Made by a program: the position numbers and the translations under genes. The notes beneath the pieces are model-generated. The model was not told where the DNA came from and did not search any database. It saw nothing but the letters and a program-made list of their open reading frames with translations. Source: Paludibacteraceae bacterium (GTDB lineage: Bacteria; Bacteroidota; Bacteroidia; Bacteroidales; Paludibacteraceae). From it: a stretch of 39,277 nt of DNA. Below, piece after piece: positions 25,893 through 33,014 of this stretch. Position 1 is the first letter of the stretch; the number at the start of each line of letters is the position of its first letter. The stretch covers positions 23,021-62,297 of the forward strand of contig CAJOFT010000005.1 in the NCBI GenBank assembly GCA_905234025.1. The letters are read 5' to 3'.

Positions 25893-27347
25893 TTACAGGT
25901 TCTTCAGCGTCTCACACAGCCATGCCCAGCAACGTTGCGTTGAGAAAATGCTCAACCGTTCTTGCGGCGAATGTACACCGTACATTTGCGGACCAATTGA
26001 CACCATGTCTAAATAGGGGTATTTCTCCAAGAACAGCCCGCATTCCAATCCCGCATGAATAGCCAGCACTTGCGGCTCTTCTCCGAACAGCGTCTTATAG
26101 GCTTTGCGTGTCACGTCTAACAATGCCGACTTCACATTCGGTGCCCAGCCCGGATAGCCGTCACCGTGTGTCACCTCGTCACAGGCAGCCCTCAATGCTG
26201 CTTCAACGGCATCTTTTATCTTGTGTTTCTCCGCTTCGACGGATGACCGCTGGCTGGTGTTTATTTCGATAAACAGACCTTGCTCATCGCGTTTCATCTT
26301 CACAGACGCTAAATTTGTGCTCGTCTCCACTAATCCGGGCATATCTTTGGACATCGCAATCATTCCGTGCGGACACTCGCATAGCGCCTGCACAAGTGCT
26401 TTTGCTTTCGCGGGTTCAATCACTTCTTTTGGTTCCTCTGCCGACTCCAATTCCAGCCTCATTTCTTTCTCCACTTCGCCGAAACGCTCTTCCACCTCTG
26501 CCACATAGTGGTTGAACTCAACCCGCAATTGCTCCTTGTACGCAAACGGCACGCAGAAAACAGTCTCTGCCTCGCGCGCAATGGCATTCCGCAGGTTACC
26601 GCCTTCAATCACCGCCAACTGCACATCAGTTGCTGCATATACGCGTTGCAGGAACTCCGCAATAACTTTGTTGGCATTCGCACGACCTTTGTTGATGTCA
26701 TCGCCTGAGTGACCGCCTGTCAGTCCGCTCACGCACACATGTGCCGTGAACCATTTTCCTTCCGGCAGGGCAATTGGCGCATAGTGCATCTTTGCTAACG
26801 TGTCAATTCCGCCTGCGCAGCCGATGAAGATCTGCCCGTCGTCCTCTGAATCAAGGTTGATGAGCCGTTTGCCTTTCAGACATCCGTCTTGCAACTTGAA
26901 CGCACCCGTCAATCCTGTTTCCTCGTCCACGGTGAACAGTGCTTCGACAGCTGGATGCGGCAACTCTTTGCTGGTCAAAACAGCTAACGCCATTGCCATT
27001 CCTATTCCGTCATCGCCGCCGAGAGTTGTCCCGCGTGCTTTCAGCCAGTCGCCGTCAACATATACATCTATCGGGTCTTTCATGAAATCATGCTGCACGT
27101 CACCGTTCTTCTCGCATACCATGTCCATATGTGCTTGCAGAATCACGCCTTCGTGTGCTTCATAGCCTTTCGTGGCAGGTACGCGCATAATGACATTCAT
27201 CGCTTCATCGCGTTCACACTCGATACCATGCGCTGCAGCAAAGTCAACTAACCATTGGCTGATTTGTTCCTCATGCTTGGAAGGACGCGGTACACGCCGG
27301 ATGGCATCAAAAATCGAAAATACTTCTTTGGGTTGTAGTTCTGTCAT
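25893..27347 (-). CDS. pepD: aminoacyl-histidine dipeptidase (cytosol non-specific dipeptidase)
   Basis: 484 aa M20 metallopeptidase that hydrolyses dipeptides such as Xaa-His in the cytoplasm. Zinc-site motifs are LQAHMDMVCEKN (His, Asp), LGGDDGIGMA (bridging Asp) and VDEETGLTGA (catalytic Glu pair); later HAGLECGLF and GPQMYGVHSPQERL complete the site. Length matches PepD (about 485). Its start overlaps the upstream PKD lipoprotein stop by four bases, and aroA starts one base after its stop, so all are in one operon. Confidence 0.95.
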   Translation of the reverse strand: MTELQPKEVFSIFDAIRRVPRPSKHEEQISQWLVDFAAAHGIECERDEAMNVIMRVPATKGYEAHEGVILQAHMDMVCEKNGDVQHDFMKDPIDVYVDGDWLKARGTTLGGDDGIGMAMALAVLTSKELPHPAVEALFTVDEETGLTGAFKLQDGCLKGKRLINLDSEDDGQIFIGCAGGIDTLAKMHYAPIALPEGKWFTAHVCVSGLTGGHSGDDINKGRANANKVIAEFLQRVYAATDVQLAVIEGGNLRNAIAREAETVFCVPFAYKEQLRVEFNHYVAEVEERFGEVEKEMRLELESAEEPKEVIEPAKAKALVQALCECPHGMIAMSKDMPGLVETSTNLASVKMKRDEQGLFIEINTSQRSSVEAEKHKIKDAVEAALRAACDEVTHGDGYPGWAPNVKSALLDVTRKAYKTLFGEEPQVLAIHAGLECGLFLEKYPYLDMVSIGPQMYGVHSPQERLSIFSTQRCWAWLCETLKNL

Positions 27348-28393
27348 CGTTTCTCAGGGTCTATGGCCAGCTTCACTACATTTGCTTGGTGGTTGAGTGC
27401 AGTTGGCGTGGTTGTGAATTTATTGTTTTCTGCGCCGATCAGAGGCATATACAGCACGCTGTCCGGAGCTGACCAGTATATACGGTTATTGACGATGTCT
27501 GCGCACAGGGTCAGCACCTTCCCCGAATAGATCTGTTCCTTGAAGGTCCCGTCTATATTGGCAACGTACAATCCGTCTGCCTGACGGAAATATATCTTCC
27601 GCGCAGCGATACCGAATCCTTGCATTTCTGCGACCACTGTCTGCAACTCTTTCAGCGTGAACGTCTTGCCGTTATACACCTGCATTGAATCCTGTGCAGC
27701 GTCCGCTAATGCTTTCCCGCTCTTGTCCTCAATTGCTGTTTCCGTACGGCTGCCGAATATACGCTGCCGCAGATAGACCGAATCGCCGGTCATCATCACC
27801 ACCGACGTTGTCTGCACATTGTTTATCTTGAACACGCGCAGCGTGTCACGTGTGGCACCGTTGATGGTAACTGTCAGCTGCACACCGGTGCCATTCGTTG
27901 CTGCTTGCTCGAAATACACCTTGAACGTACTTTCCGTATTCGTCTCCGACAACTGTGTGTACGGCACGTTCGACGGCACAGTCCACTCGTACTCCACCGT
28001 ATAATTATAAGGATTATACACCAACGCCGTGAACGTCACGTCCTCGAATATGTCTATACCAGCCGTGTCTGCGCCTTCCACAGAGCACGTGAACGTCGGC
28101 ACCGTGTCAAGCACCGTAATCGACTTTGTCTTTGTCAGTCTTGCTTTGCCGTCAACTTTCAGTGTTACCGTGTATGTCCCCGGCAACTTGTAGATTTTCG
28201 ACGGGTTCTTTACTTCGGACGTACCTCCGTCGCCGAAGTTCCATTCCCATTCCTCGCCGTCGGTCGCAAGGTTGGTGAACTGCACTTTCTCGCCTGCCCG
28301 CGGTTGGGTCGGCGAGTAACCGAAGTCAACGTTGTTCTTGCTGCATGACAGCATCACGCAGCCAAGTGCTAATATGAGCCATTTGTTCTTCAT
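27344..28393 (-). CDS. PKD-domain lipoprotein with YncE-like C-terminal part
   Basis: 349 aa. Lipobox LGCVMLSC with Cys17. A PKD domain follows at about residues 22-95, with EWEWNFGDGGTSEVKNPSKI and the closing GTYTVTLKV. A second immunoglobulin-like region covers ~100-190. Residues 260-345 (AARKIYFRQADGLYVANIDG, IYSGKVLTLCADIVNNRIYW) look like low-density-lipoprotein-receptor/YWTD-type beta-propeller repeats, but only about two. Surface-exposed adhesin or binding protein is a guess. Its 5' end overlaps miaA by 68 nt in another frame, and its 3' end overlaps pepD (ATGA). Confidence 0.8.
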   Translation of the reverse strand: MKNKWLILALGCVMLSCSKNNVDFGYSPTQPRAGEKVQFTNLATDGEEWEWNFGDGGTSEVKNPSKIYKLPGTYTVTLKVDGKARLTKTKSITVLDTVPTFTCSVEGADTAGIDIFEDVTFTALVYNPYNYTVEYEWTVPSNVPYTQLSETNTESTFKVYFEQAATNGTGVQLTVTINGATRDTLRVFKINNVQTTSVVMMTGDSVYLRQRIFGSRTETAIEDKSGKALADAAQDSMQVYNGKTFTLKELQTVVAEMQGFGIAARKIYFRQADGLYVANIDGTFKEQIYSGKVLTLCADIVNNRIYWSAPDSVLYMPLIGAENNKFTTTPTALNHQANVVKLAIDPEKR

Positions 28394-29291
28394 ACGTCAT
28401 GTTGGCGTCTAACCAGTGTATTGTTTTGTCTGCGCGGAACCACGTCATTTGTCGTTTGGCGTAGTGCCGCGAATTTTGTTTGATCAGTCTTATTGCTTCT
28501 TCGCGGGTCGTCTTGCCGTCAAAATAATCGAATAGTTCGCGGTACCCTACGGTTTGCAGGCTGTTCAGTTCCCGCAACGGATAAACCGTACGTGCTTCCT
28601 CTTCTAATCCTGCTTCCATCATGGCATCTACACGCCGGTTGATACGTTCGTACAGTTCTTCTCTCGGACGTTCCAGACCTACTTTCACTATCCCGAACGA
28701 ACGTTTGGTTTGTGCTTCACGCCGGAAGTGTGAATAGGGTTCGCCTGCACTTAATGTCACTTCCAGACAATGCATTAACCTTTGCGGATTCTGACGGTCA
28801 ACGGTTTCCCAGTATGCTTTGTCTAACCGTTCCACTTCGTTTTGCAGCCATTCCAACCCCTTCTCCGCATAATCCTGTCTTACCTTTTCCCGCACGTCTG
28901 CCCGCACTGCCGGTATATCGTCAAACCCCTTGCACACGGCATCTATATACAGCATGCTTCCGCCTGTCAGTATCGCAAACACCTCTTTGGGTACGCGGGT
29001 CTTTACGTCTCGGTCACTGACCGCGCCTGCCAGTTTCTCCAACACCTCTAACGCGTCCCGCTCGTACATTCCCGCGTTGTAGTCTTCCCGCACGGACTTT
29101 GTCCCGACGAAGTAATGCTTCACCCGTTCCAATTCCGTGGCAGTCGGTGCGGCTGTTCCGATCGGTATTTCACGGTATATCTGTCGCGAGTCGGCGCTAA
29201 CAATCGGGCACCCGTATGCTTCTGCCACCCGCAATGTCAGTTCCGTCTTCCCGACTCCCGTCGGTCCTGTTATCACTAACAGCGTCCCCAT
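28326..29291 (-). CDS. miaA: tRNA dimethylallyltransferase with an extra inserted peptide
   Basis: 321 aa from the ATG at 29291, giving MGTLLVITGPTGVGKTELTL; the longer frame from 29324 only adds an unlikely 11 residues. MiaA adds a dimethylallyl group to A37 of tRNAs reading UNN codons. Motifs are P-loop GPTGVGKT, SADSRQIYREIPIGTA, NAGMYERDA, TGGSMLYIDAV, and QTVGYRELFDYF. Between EVLEKL and FAILTGGSMLY there is an extra stretch, AGAVSDRDVKTRVPKEV, where homologues have only a few residues. It is encoded by a 44-nt repeat that recurs at 30552-30608. The stop lies 68 nt inside the next gene. Confidence 0.93.
   Translation of the reverse strand: MGTLLVITGPTGVGKTELTLRVAEAYGCPIVSADSRQIYREIPIGTAAPTATELERVKHYFVGTKSVREDYNAGMYERDALEVLEKLAGAVSDRDVKTRVPKEVFAILTGGSMLYIDAVCKGFDDIPAVRADVREKVRQDYAEKGLEWLQNEVERLDKAYWETVDRQNPQRLMHCLEVTLSAGEPYSHFRREAQTKRSFGIVKVGLERPREELYERINRRVDAMMEAGLEEEARTVYPLRELNSLQTVGYRELFDYFDGKTTREEAIRLIKQNSRHYAKRQMTWFRADKTIHWLDANMTYEEQMAHISTWLRDAVMQQEQR
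28983..29026. repeat. dispersed palindromic repeat, copy inside miaA
   Basis: 44 nt identical to 30552-30569 plus 30583-30608; the second copy has 13 extra bases. It contains the palindrome CGGTCACTGACCG. On the minus strand this copy is translated within miaA as roughly AVSDRDVKTRVPKE. Confidence 0.75.
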
Positions 29292-29342
29292 ACAATCTAA
29301 CTTCCAACAGGGCAGCGGTCCCACTTTTAACAGCGCAGCGGT

Positions 29343-29897
29343 CTAAAACATGCTTCCGTCATCAAACGACAAATCCTGGAATCCTTCCATATCAATGTCG
29401 CCCTCGTCGTACTGGCTGTCGCCATAGAAGTCTTCGTCCGCTTCCCAGTCTGCTTTGCCGCCTTTGCCTGTCAGACCTTCCAACGGGTCTTCCGTATGCA
29501 GCTGTTTGGGTGCTTTGCCTTTGCTTTCAGTGCATTTCACGCCCTCAACGGTACCGGGTTCTATCTTCTTCAGCGAACCGAAGAAATAACGTTCGAACAT
29601 CGGGTCGAAGATATAAATCAGACGTTGTCCTTGTTCTTCCATCAGGTCGCTCAAGCGGGTGGATTCCATCACCATGTTGTCATACTCGAAGCTTGATTCC
29701 ATCGGCACAAGCGTCACTTCCTGTTCTTTCTCCCAGCGGTCATTGCACATGAAGAACGATGTCATTTGGTCGTCGGGATAGTTCACCGACGCAAGGATGG
29801 CTTTGTGCAGGTCTAAAAACGTTGCTTCGCTGTCTGCCTCGAAGGTGCGCCGGAAGTTGTCAACTTCTTCGCACGAGAATGTAATTTGGTATATCAT
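29343..29897 (-). CDS. plasmid pRiA4b ORF-3-like family protein
   Basis: 184 aa. The beginning (MIYQITFSCEEVDNFRRTFE) and FLDLHKAILASVNYPDDQMT with SFFMCNDRWEKEQEV match the PF07929 (pRiA4b ORF-3/IS1096 passenger) domain. ESTRLSDLMEEQGQRLIYIF and FERYFFGSLKKIEPG follow; the tail is acidic (YDEGDIDMEGFQDLSFDDGS). These proteins are found on plasmids, in transposon passengers and, in Bacteroidetes, in ordinary chromosomal operons. The role is unknown. First gene of the minus-strand operon; miaA starts 51 nt later. Confidence 0.8.
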   Translation of the reverse strand: MIYQITFSCEEVDNFRRTFEADSEATFLDLHKAILASVNYPDDQMTSFFMCNDRWEKEQEVTLVPMESSFEYDNMVMESTRLSDLMEEQGQRLIYIFDPMFERYFFGSLKKIEPGTVEGVKCTESKGKAPKQLHTEDPLEGLTGKGGKADWEADEDFYGDSQYDEGDIDMEGFQDLSFDDGSMF

Positions 29898-29923
29898 TTT
29901 CCTTATTTGATAGAAATTTTGCG

Positions 29924-29954
29924 CAAAGATACAACTTTATTTTGATATGTCAAA
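29924..29954 (-). promoter_or_regulatory. promoter of the pRiA4b-like/miaA/pepD/aroA operon
   Basis: Minus strand: TTTG (29951-29954), 19-nt spacer, TATCTTTG (29924-29931). It overlaps the divergent plus-strand promoter. Confidence 0.8.
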
Positions 29955-29971
29955 ATTTTGTTGTACTTTTG
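29941..29971 (+). promoter_or_regulatory. promoter of the nucleosidase-like gene
   Basis: TTTG (29941-29944), 19-nt spacer, TACTTTTG (29964-29971). It interleaves with the minus-strand promoter, so the two cannot easily be occupied together. Confidence 0.8.
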
Positions 29972-29980
29972 CGCGAGAAA

Positions 29981-30031
29981 ATGAAAAAATATGAAAATGA
30001 GAAAATGAAAAAATGTGAAAATGAGAAAATG
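29981..30031. repeat. 24-nt tandem repeat carrying start codons
   Basis: The segment ATGAAAAAATATGAAAATGA and its continuation recurs with a 24-nt step, placing in-frame ATGs at 29981, 30005 and 30029. If translated, it adds MKKYENEK-type octapeptides. Confidence 0.8.
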
Positions 30032-30523
30032 AAAAAATACATTGTTATCGCCGAAGAAGGTGAACGCGACCTGATCGCCAAGTATCTCCCTGATTGTGAT
30101 TATCCTGTTATTGTAACGGGAGTTGGTGCCATTAACATTATCCGTTCCTTGCAGGATCTTCCCCGTGATGCCGGATTGATTAACATCGGCTATGCCGGCA
30201 GTTCAAACTTTGATATTGGTACGTTGGTCGAAGTCACCGAGGTGCGTCTCAATCATCCGAACGTCACTTATCCTGAGCCTGTCCTCCATCTCACCCCGCT
30301 TGCCGACCAGATAGCAACTGTCCATAATCAATTGTCAATTAAGAAAAGCATTTGCTATTCGAACTGTGATTTTGTCCTTGCTTCGGACTACAAGGATTGT
30401 GTCTTTGACATGGAATTGGCGTTTATTGCTGCTTTGGGCTTCAAGTCCTTGTCGTCATTGAAGCACGTGAGTGACAATCTCTCTCTCCACGCTTACCACG
30501 ACCTCACCCACGGTGTCGAATAA
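30029..30523 (+). CDS. nucleoside phosphorylase/nucleosidase-like protein
   Basis: 164 aa from the ATG at 30029, chosen because MKKYIVIAEEGERDL is the natural start of the fold; in-frame ATGs at 29981 and 30005 come from a 24-nt tandem repeat and could add 8 or 16 residues. VTGVGAINIIRSL, INIGYAGSSNFDIGTLVEVT, and the closing FDMELAFIAALG...HVSDNLS are the PNP/UDP phosphorylase plan, including the FDMExxA segment for ribose binding. Bacteroidetes carry such short PNP-like proteins; the substrate (purine nucleoside, MTA or SAH) is not evident. It has its own promoter and no obvious partner gene. Confidence 0.8.
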   Translation: MKKYIVIAEEGERDLIAKYLPDCDYPVIVTGVGAINIIRSLQDLPRDAGLINIGYAGSSNFDIGTLVEVTEVRLNHPNVTYPEPVLHLTPLADQIATVHNQLSIKKSICYSNCDFVLASDYKDCVFDMELAFIAALGFKSLSSLKHVSDNLSLHAYHDLTHGVE

Positions 30524-30551
30524 CATCGCGGATATACTCATCTTTTGCTGT

Positions 30552-30608
30552 CTCTTTGGGTACGCGGGTGTCCCGCCCGCGGCTTTACGTCTCGGTCACT
30601 GACCGCGC
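30552..30608. repeat. dispersed palindromic repeat, intergenic copy
   Basis: 57 nt: the 44 nt shared with miaA plus GTCCCGCCCGCGG (30570-30582). With this segment a stem CGCGGG/CCCGCG can form; CGGTCACTGACCG forms a second one. Confidence 0.75.
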
Positions 30609-30638
30609 TCGCATTTTTGCGGGCGGATGTGTTTGCCC

Positions 30639-30771
30639 ACACCATACACCGTACACCGTACACCATACACCGTACACCATACACCATACACCGTACACCA
30701 TACACCATACACCATACACCGTACACCATACACCATACACCATACACCATACACCGTACACCATACACCGT
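30639..30771. repeat. 19-copy heptamer array ACACC(A/G)T
   Basis: Nineteen perfect 7-mers without interruption, each either ACACCAT or ACACCGT. In order the variable base is A G G A G A A G A A A G A A A A G A G. Both strands are open in several frames, but these reading frames are only consequences of the repeat. The array lies in the 480-base gap between the nucleosidase-like gene and the OPT transporter. Confidence 0.95.
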
Positions 30772-30782
30772 ACACTTAAATT

Positions 30783-30903
30783 TCACCTAACCTTACACGA
30801 ACGATACACGAAGGATAAACGAACGATAAACGAAGCGTAAACAACGCATAAGTATAAGAGCACCGTAAGAACACCGTAAGAGAAACGCAAGCAAAACGCA
30901 ATT
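30783..30903. repeat. degenerate array with 11-nt period upstream of the OPT promoter
   Basis: From about 30783 the sequence can be cut into 11-mers such as TACACGAACGA, TACACGAAGGA, TAAACGAACGA and, further on, GCACCGTAAGA and ACACCGTAAGA, up to 30903. Same period as 11865-11985, with different letters. Confidence 0.6.
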
Positions 30904-30926
30904 TTTTCCAAAAAACACCACATTTA

Positions 30927-30958
30927 TTTGCACAATTCAAAATAATGTCGTACCTTTG
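30927..30958 (+). promoter_or_regulatory. promoter of the OPT transporter
   Basis: TTTG (30927-30930), 20-nt spacer, TACCTTTG (30951-30958), then CCGCG. Closely similar to the promoter at 12041-12072. Confidence 0.85.
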
Positions 30959-31004
30959 CCGCGATTTTGGGAAACTGGGCTTTCTTTGTAGAAAAAATGT
31001 ATAT

Positions 31005-32981
31005 ATGGCAGAAATAAAATTACCCGAAAATGCAGGTCGTCCGTTGAAGCCGGGCGAAAAATACGAGCCGGTTATGCCGGCAAACAGTAACTTTGCGGAA
31101 GTTACGCCTTATAGCGTACTCATGGGCGTGCTCATGGCAGTTATTTTCTCTGCCGCTGCGGCTTATCTCGGACTTAAAGTCGGGCAGGTCTTCGAGGCGG
31201 CGATACCAATTGCCATCATTGCGGTCGGACTTTCCGCAGCAACACGCCGCAAGAACGCCCTCGGCGAGAACGTCATCATTCAATCAATCGGCGCGTCCTC
31301 AGGAGTGATTGTTGCAGGAGCTATATTCACGCTTCCTGCACTCTATATCCTCCAAGCCAAGTACCCCGAGATTACGGTCAGCTTCATGCAAGTTTTCCTC
31401 TCCAGTCTCCTCGGTGGATGTCTCGGAATACTTTTCCTCATCCCCTTTAGAAAATACTTCGTGCAGGAGAAGCACGGCGAATACCCCTTCCCCGAAGCAA
31501 CGGCGACCACACAAGTCCTCGTTTCCGGCGAGCAGGGCGGTTCGCAGGCAAAACCGCTTCTCTGGGCGGCGGGAATAGGCGGATTATATGACTTCGTCGT
31601 TTCCACGTTCGGACTTTGGTCGGAATCGTTGAGCACCCGCATGACAGGCTGGGGCGAACTCCTCGCTGGCAAACTCAAACTCGTCTTTTCCATCAATACC
31701 TCGGCAGCTGTACTCGGTCTCGGTTATATCATCGGTCTCAAGTATGCCGCGGTTATTTGTGCCGGCTCGTTCTTCGTATGGTGGGTACTCTTGCCTGTGC
31801 TCGGAACGATGCCCGAAATGGCGGCTGCGGATCCGCAGATGCTCTTTACTGCCTACGGCAGAAACATCGGCATCGGAGCCATTGCCATGGCGGGACTGAT
31901 CGGCATTGTCAAGTCCTGGGGCGTCATCAAATCCGCTGTTGGCTTGGCGGGCAAGGAACTGGGCGGCAAAGGCAAAGCTGTTGTACAGGCTTCTTTGCGT
32001 ACGGAGCGTGACCTCAGTATGAAGTTCGTCGTGCTGGCGGTGGTCGTGGCACTCTTGGCAACGCTGGTGTTCTTCTGGGTAGGCGTACTGCATAACTTCG
32101 TGCAGGCATTCGTCGCTTTCCTGGTAGTGGCGGTCATTGCTTTCTTGTTCACAACTGTCGCGGCGAATGCGATTGCTATTGTCGGTAGCAACCCAGTCTC
32201 CGGCATGACGCTCATGACGCTCATCATCGCCTCGGTCGTCTTCGTGGCTATCGGCATGAAAGGGGCTTCCGGCATGGTTGGCGCTATGGTTATAGGTGGT
32301 GTCGTATGCACGGCACTCGCTATGGCTGGCGGGTTCATTACCGACCTGAAGATTGGATATTGGATTGGCACGACGCCTGCCAAGCAGGAGACTTGGAAGT
32401 TCCTCGGAACGCTTGTCTCCGCGGCTACGGTCGGCGGTGTGATGATTATTCTCAACAAGACGTATGGCTTTGTCGGAGACAACGCACTCGTTGCGCCGCA
32501 GGCGAATGCGATGGCGGCGGTTATTGAGCCGCTGATGTCAGGACAGGGAGCGCCGTGGATGCTCTATTTCGCAGGAGCGGTGCTTGCGCTGATTCTGAAC
32601 TTTATGGGCGTGCCTGTATTGGCATTTGCGTTGGGTATGTTCATTCCTTTGACGCTGAATACGCCTTTGCTCGTAGGCGGTGCCATTTCGTGGATTGTCA
32701 GCCGCCCGAGAACAACTTCAAACAAGGGCGAAGCCTCAAACAGCGACGAAGTCGCCAAACAAGAAGCGCAGGCGCGCTTCAACAAGGGCACGCTTATCGC
32801 CAGCGGTTTCATCGCAGGCGGAGCACTTATGGGTGTGGTATCTGCTATCATCAAGTTCTGCGGTGCAGAGTGTTATCTGACCGGTTGGGCTGCCTCTTCC
32901 GGCGCACAGATAACGGCTATCGTTGCCTACATCGCCCTCATCACCTATTTTATAATAGCAAGTCAAAAATCAACAAAATAA
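31005..32981 (+). CDS. OPT family oligopeptide transporter
   Basis: 658 aa from the ATG at 31005 (MAEIKLPENAGRPLKPGEKY); the longer open frame upstream overlaps the promoter. At least a dozen membrane segments are visible, from TPYSVLMGVLMAVIFSAAAA to the final ITAIVAYIALITYFIIA. GSNPVSGMTLMTL is the OPT NPxSGMT signature, and EYPFPEATATTQVL is also typical. The family imports oligopeptides or metal chelates into the cytoplasm with protons. A soluble loop at about 565-600 (NKGEASNSDEVAKQEAQARF) is specific to this protein. The aldolase gene follows 33 nt later. Confidence 0.93.
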   Translation: MAEIKLPENAGRPLKPGEKYEPVMPANSNFAEVTPYSVLMGVLMAVIFSAAAAYLGLKVGQVFEAAIPIAIIAVGLSAATRRKNALGENVIIQSIGASSGVIVAGAIFTLPALYILQAKYPEITVSFMQVFLSSLLGGCLGILFLIPFRKYFVQEKHGEYPFPEATATTQVLVSGEQGGSQAKPLLWAAGIGGLYDFVVSTFGLWSESLSTRMTGWGELLAGKLKLVFSINTSAAVLGLGYIIGLKYAAVICAGSFFVWWVLLPVLGTMPEMAAADPQMLFTAYGRNIGIGAIAMAGLIGIVKSWGVIKSAVGLAGKELGGKGKAVVQASLRTERDLSMKFVVLAVVVALLATLVFFWVGVLHNFVQAFVAFLVVAVIAFLFTTVAANAIAIVGSNPVSGMTLMTLIIASVVFVAIGMKGASGMVGAMVIGGVVCTALAMAGGFITDLKIGYWIGTTPAKQETWKFLGTLVSAATVGGVMIILNKTYGFVGDNALVAPQANAMAAVIEPLMSGQGAPWMLYFAGAVLALILNFMGVPVLAFALGMFIPLTLNTPLLVGGAISWIVSRPRTTSNKGEASNSDEVAKQEAQARFNKGTLIASGFIAGGALMGVVSAIIKFCGAECYLTGWAASSGAQITAIVAYIALITYFIIASQKSTK

Positions 32982-33014
32982 CAAATAAACATAATAACAA
33001 AAACAACAATTCCT

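Noticed and set aside
30538-30840. Open frames on both strands through the heptamer array (Tyr/His/Thr-rich peptides)
   Set aside because: They only reflect the 7-nt repeat being free of stops; no start context, promoter or domain.
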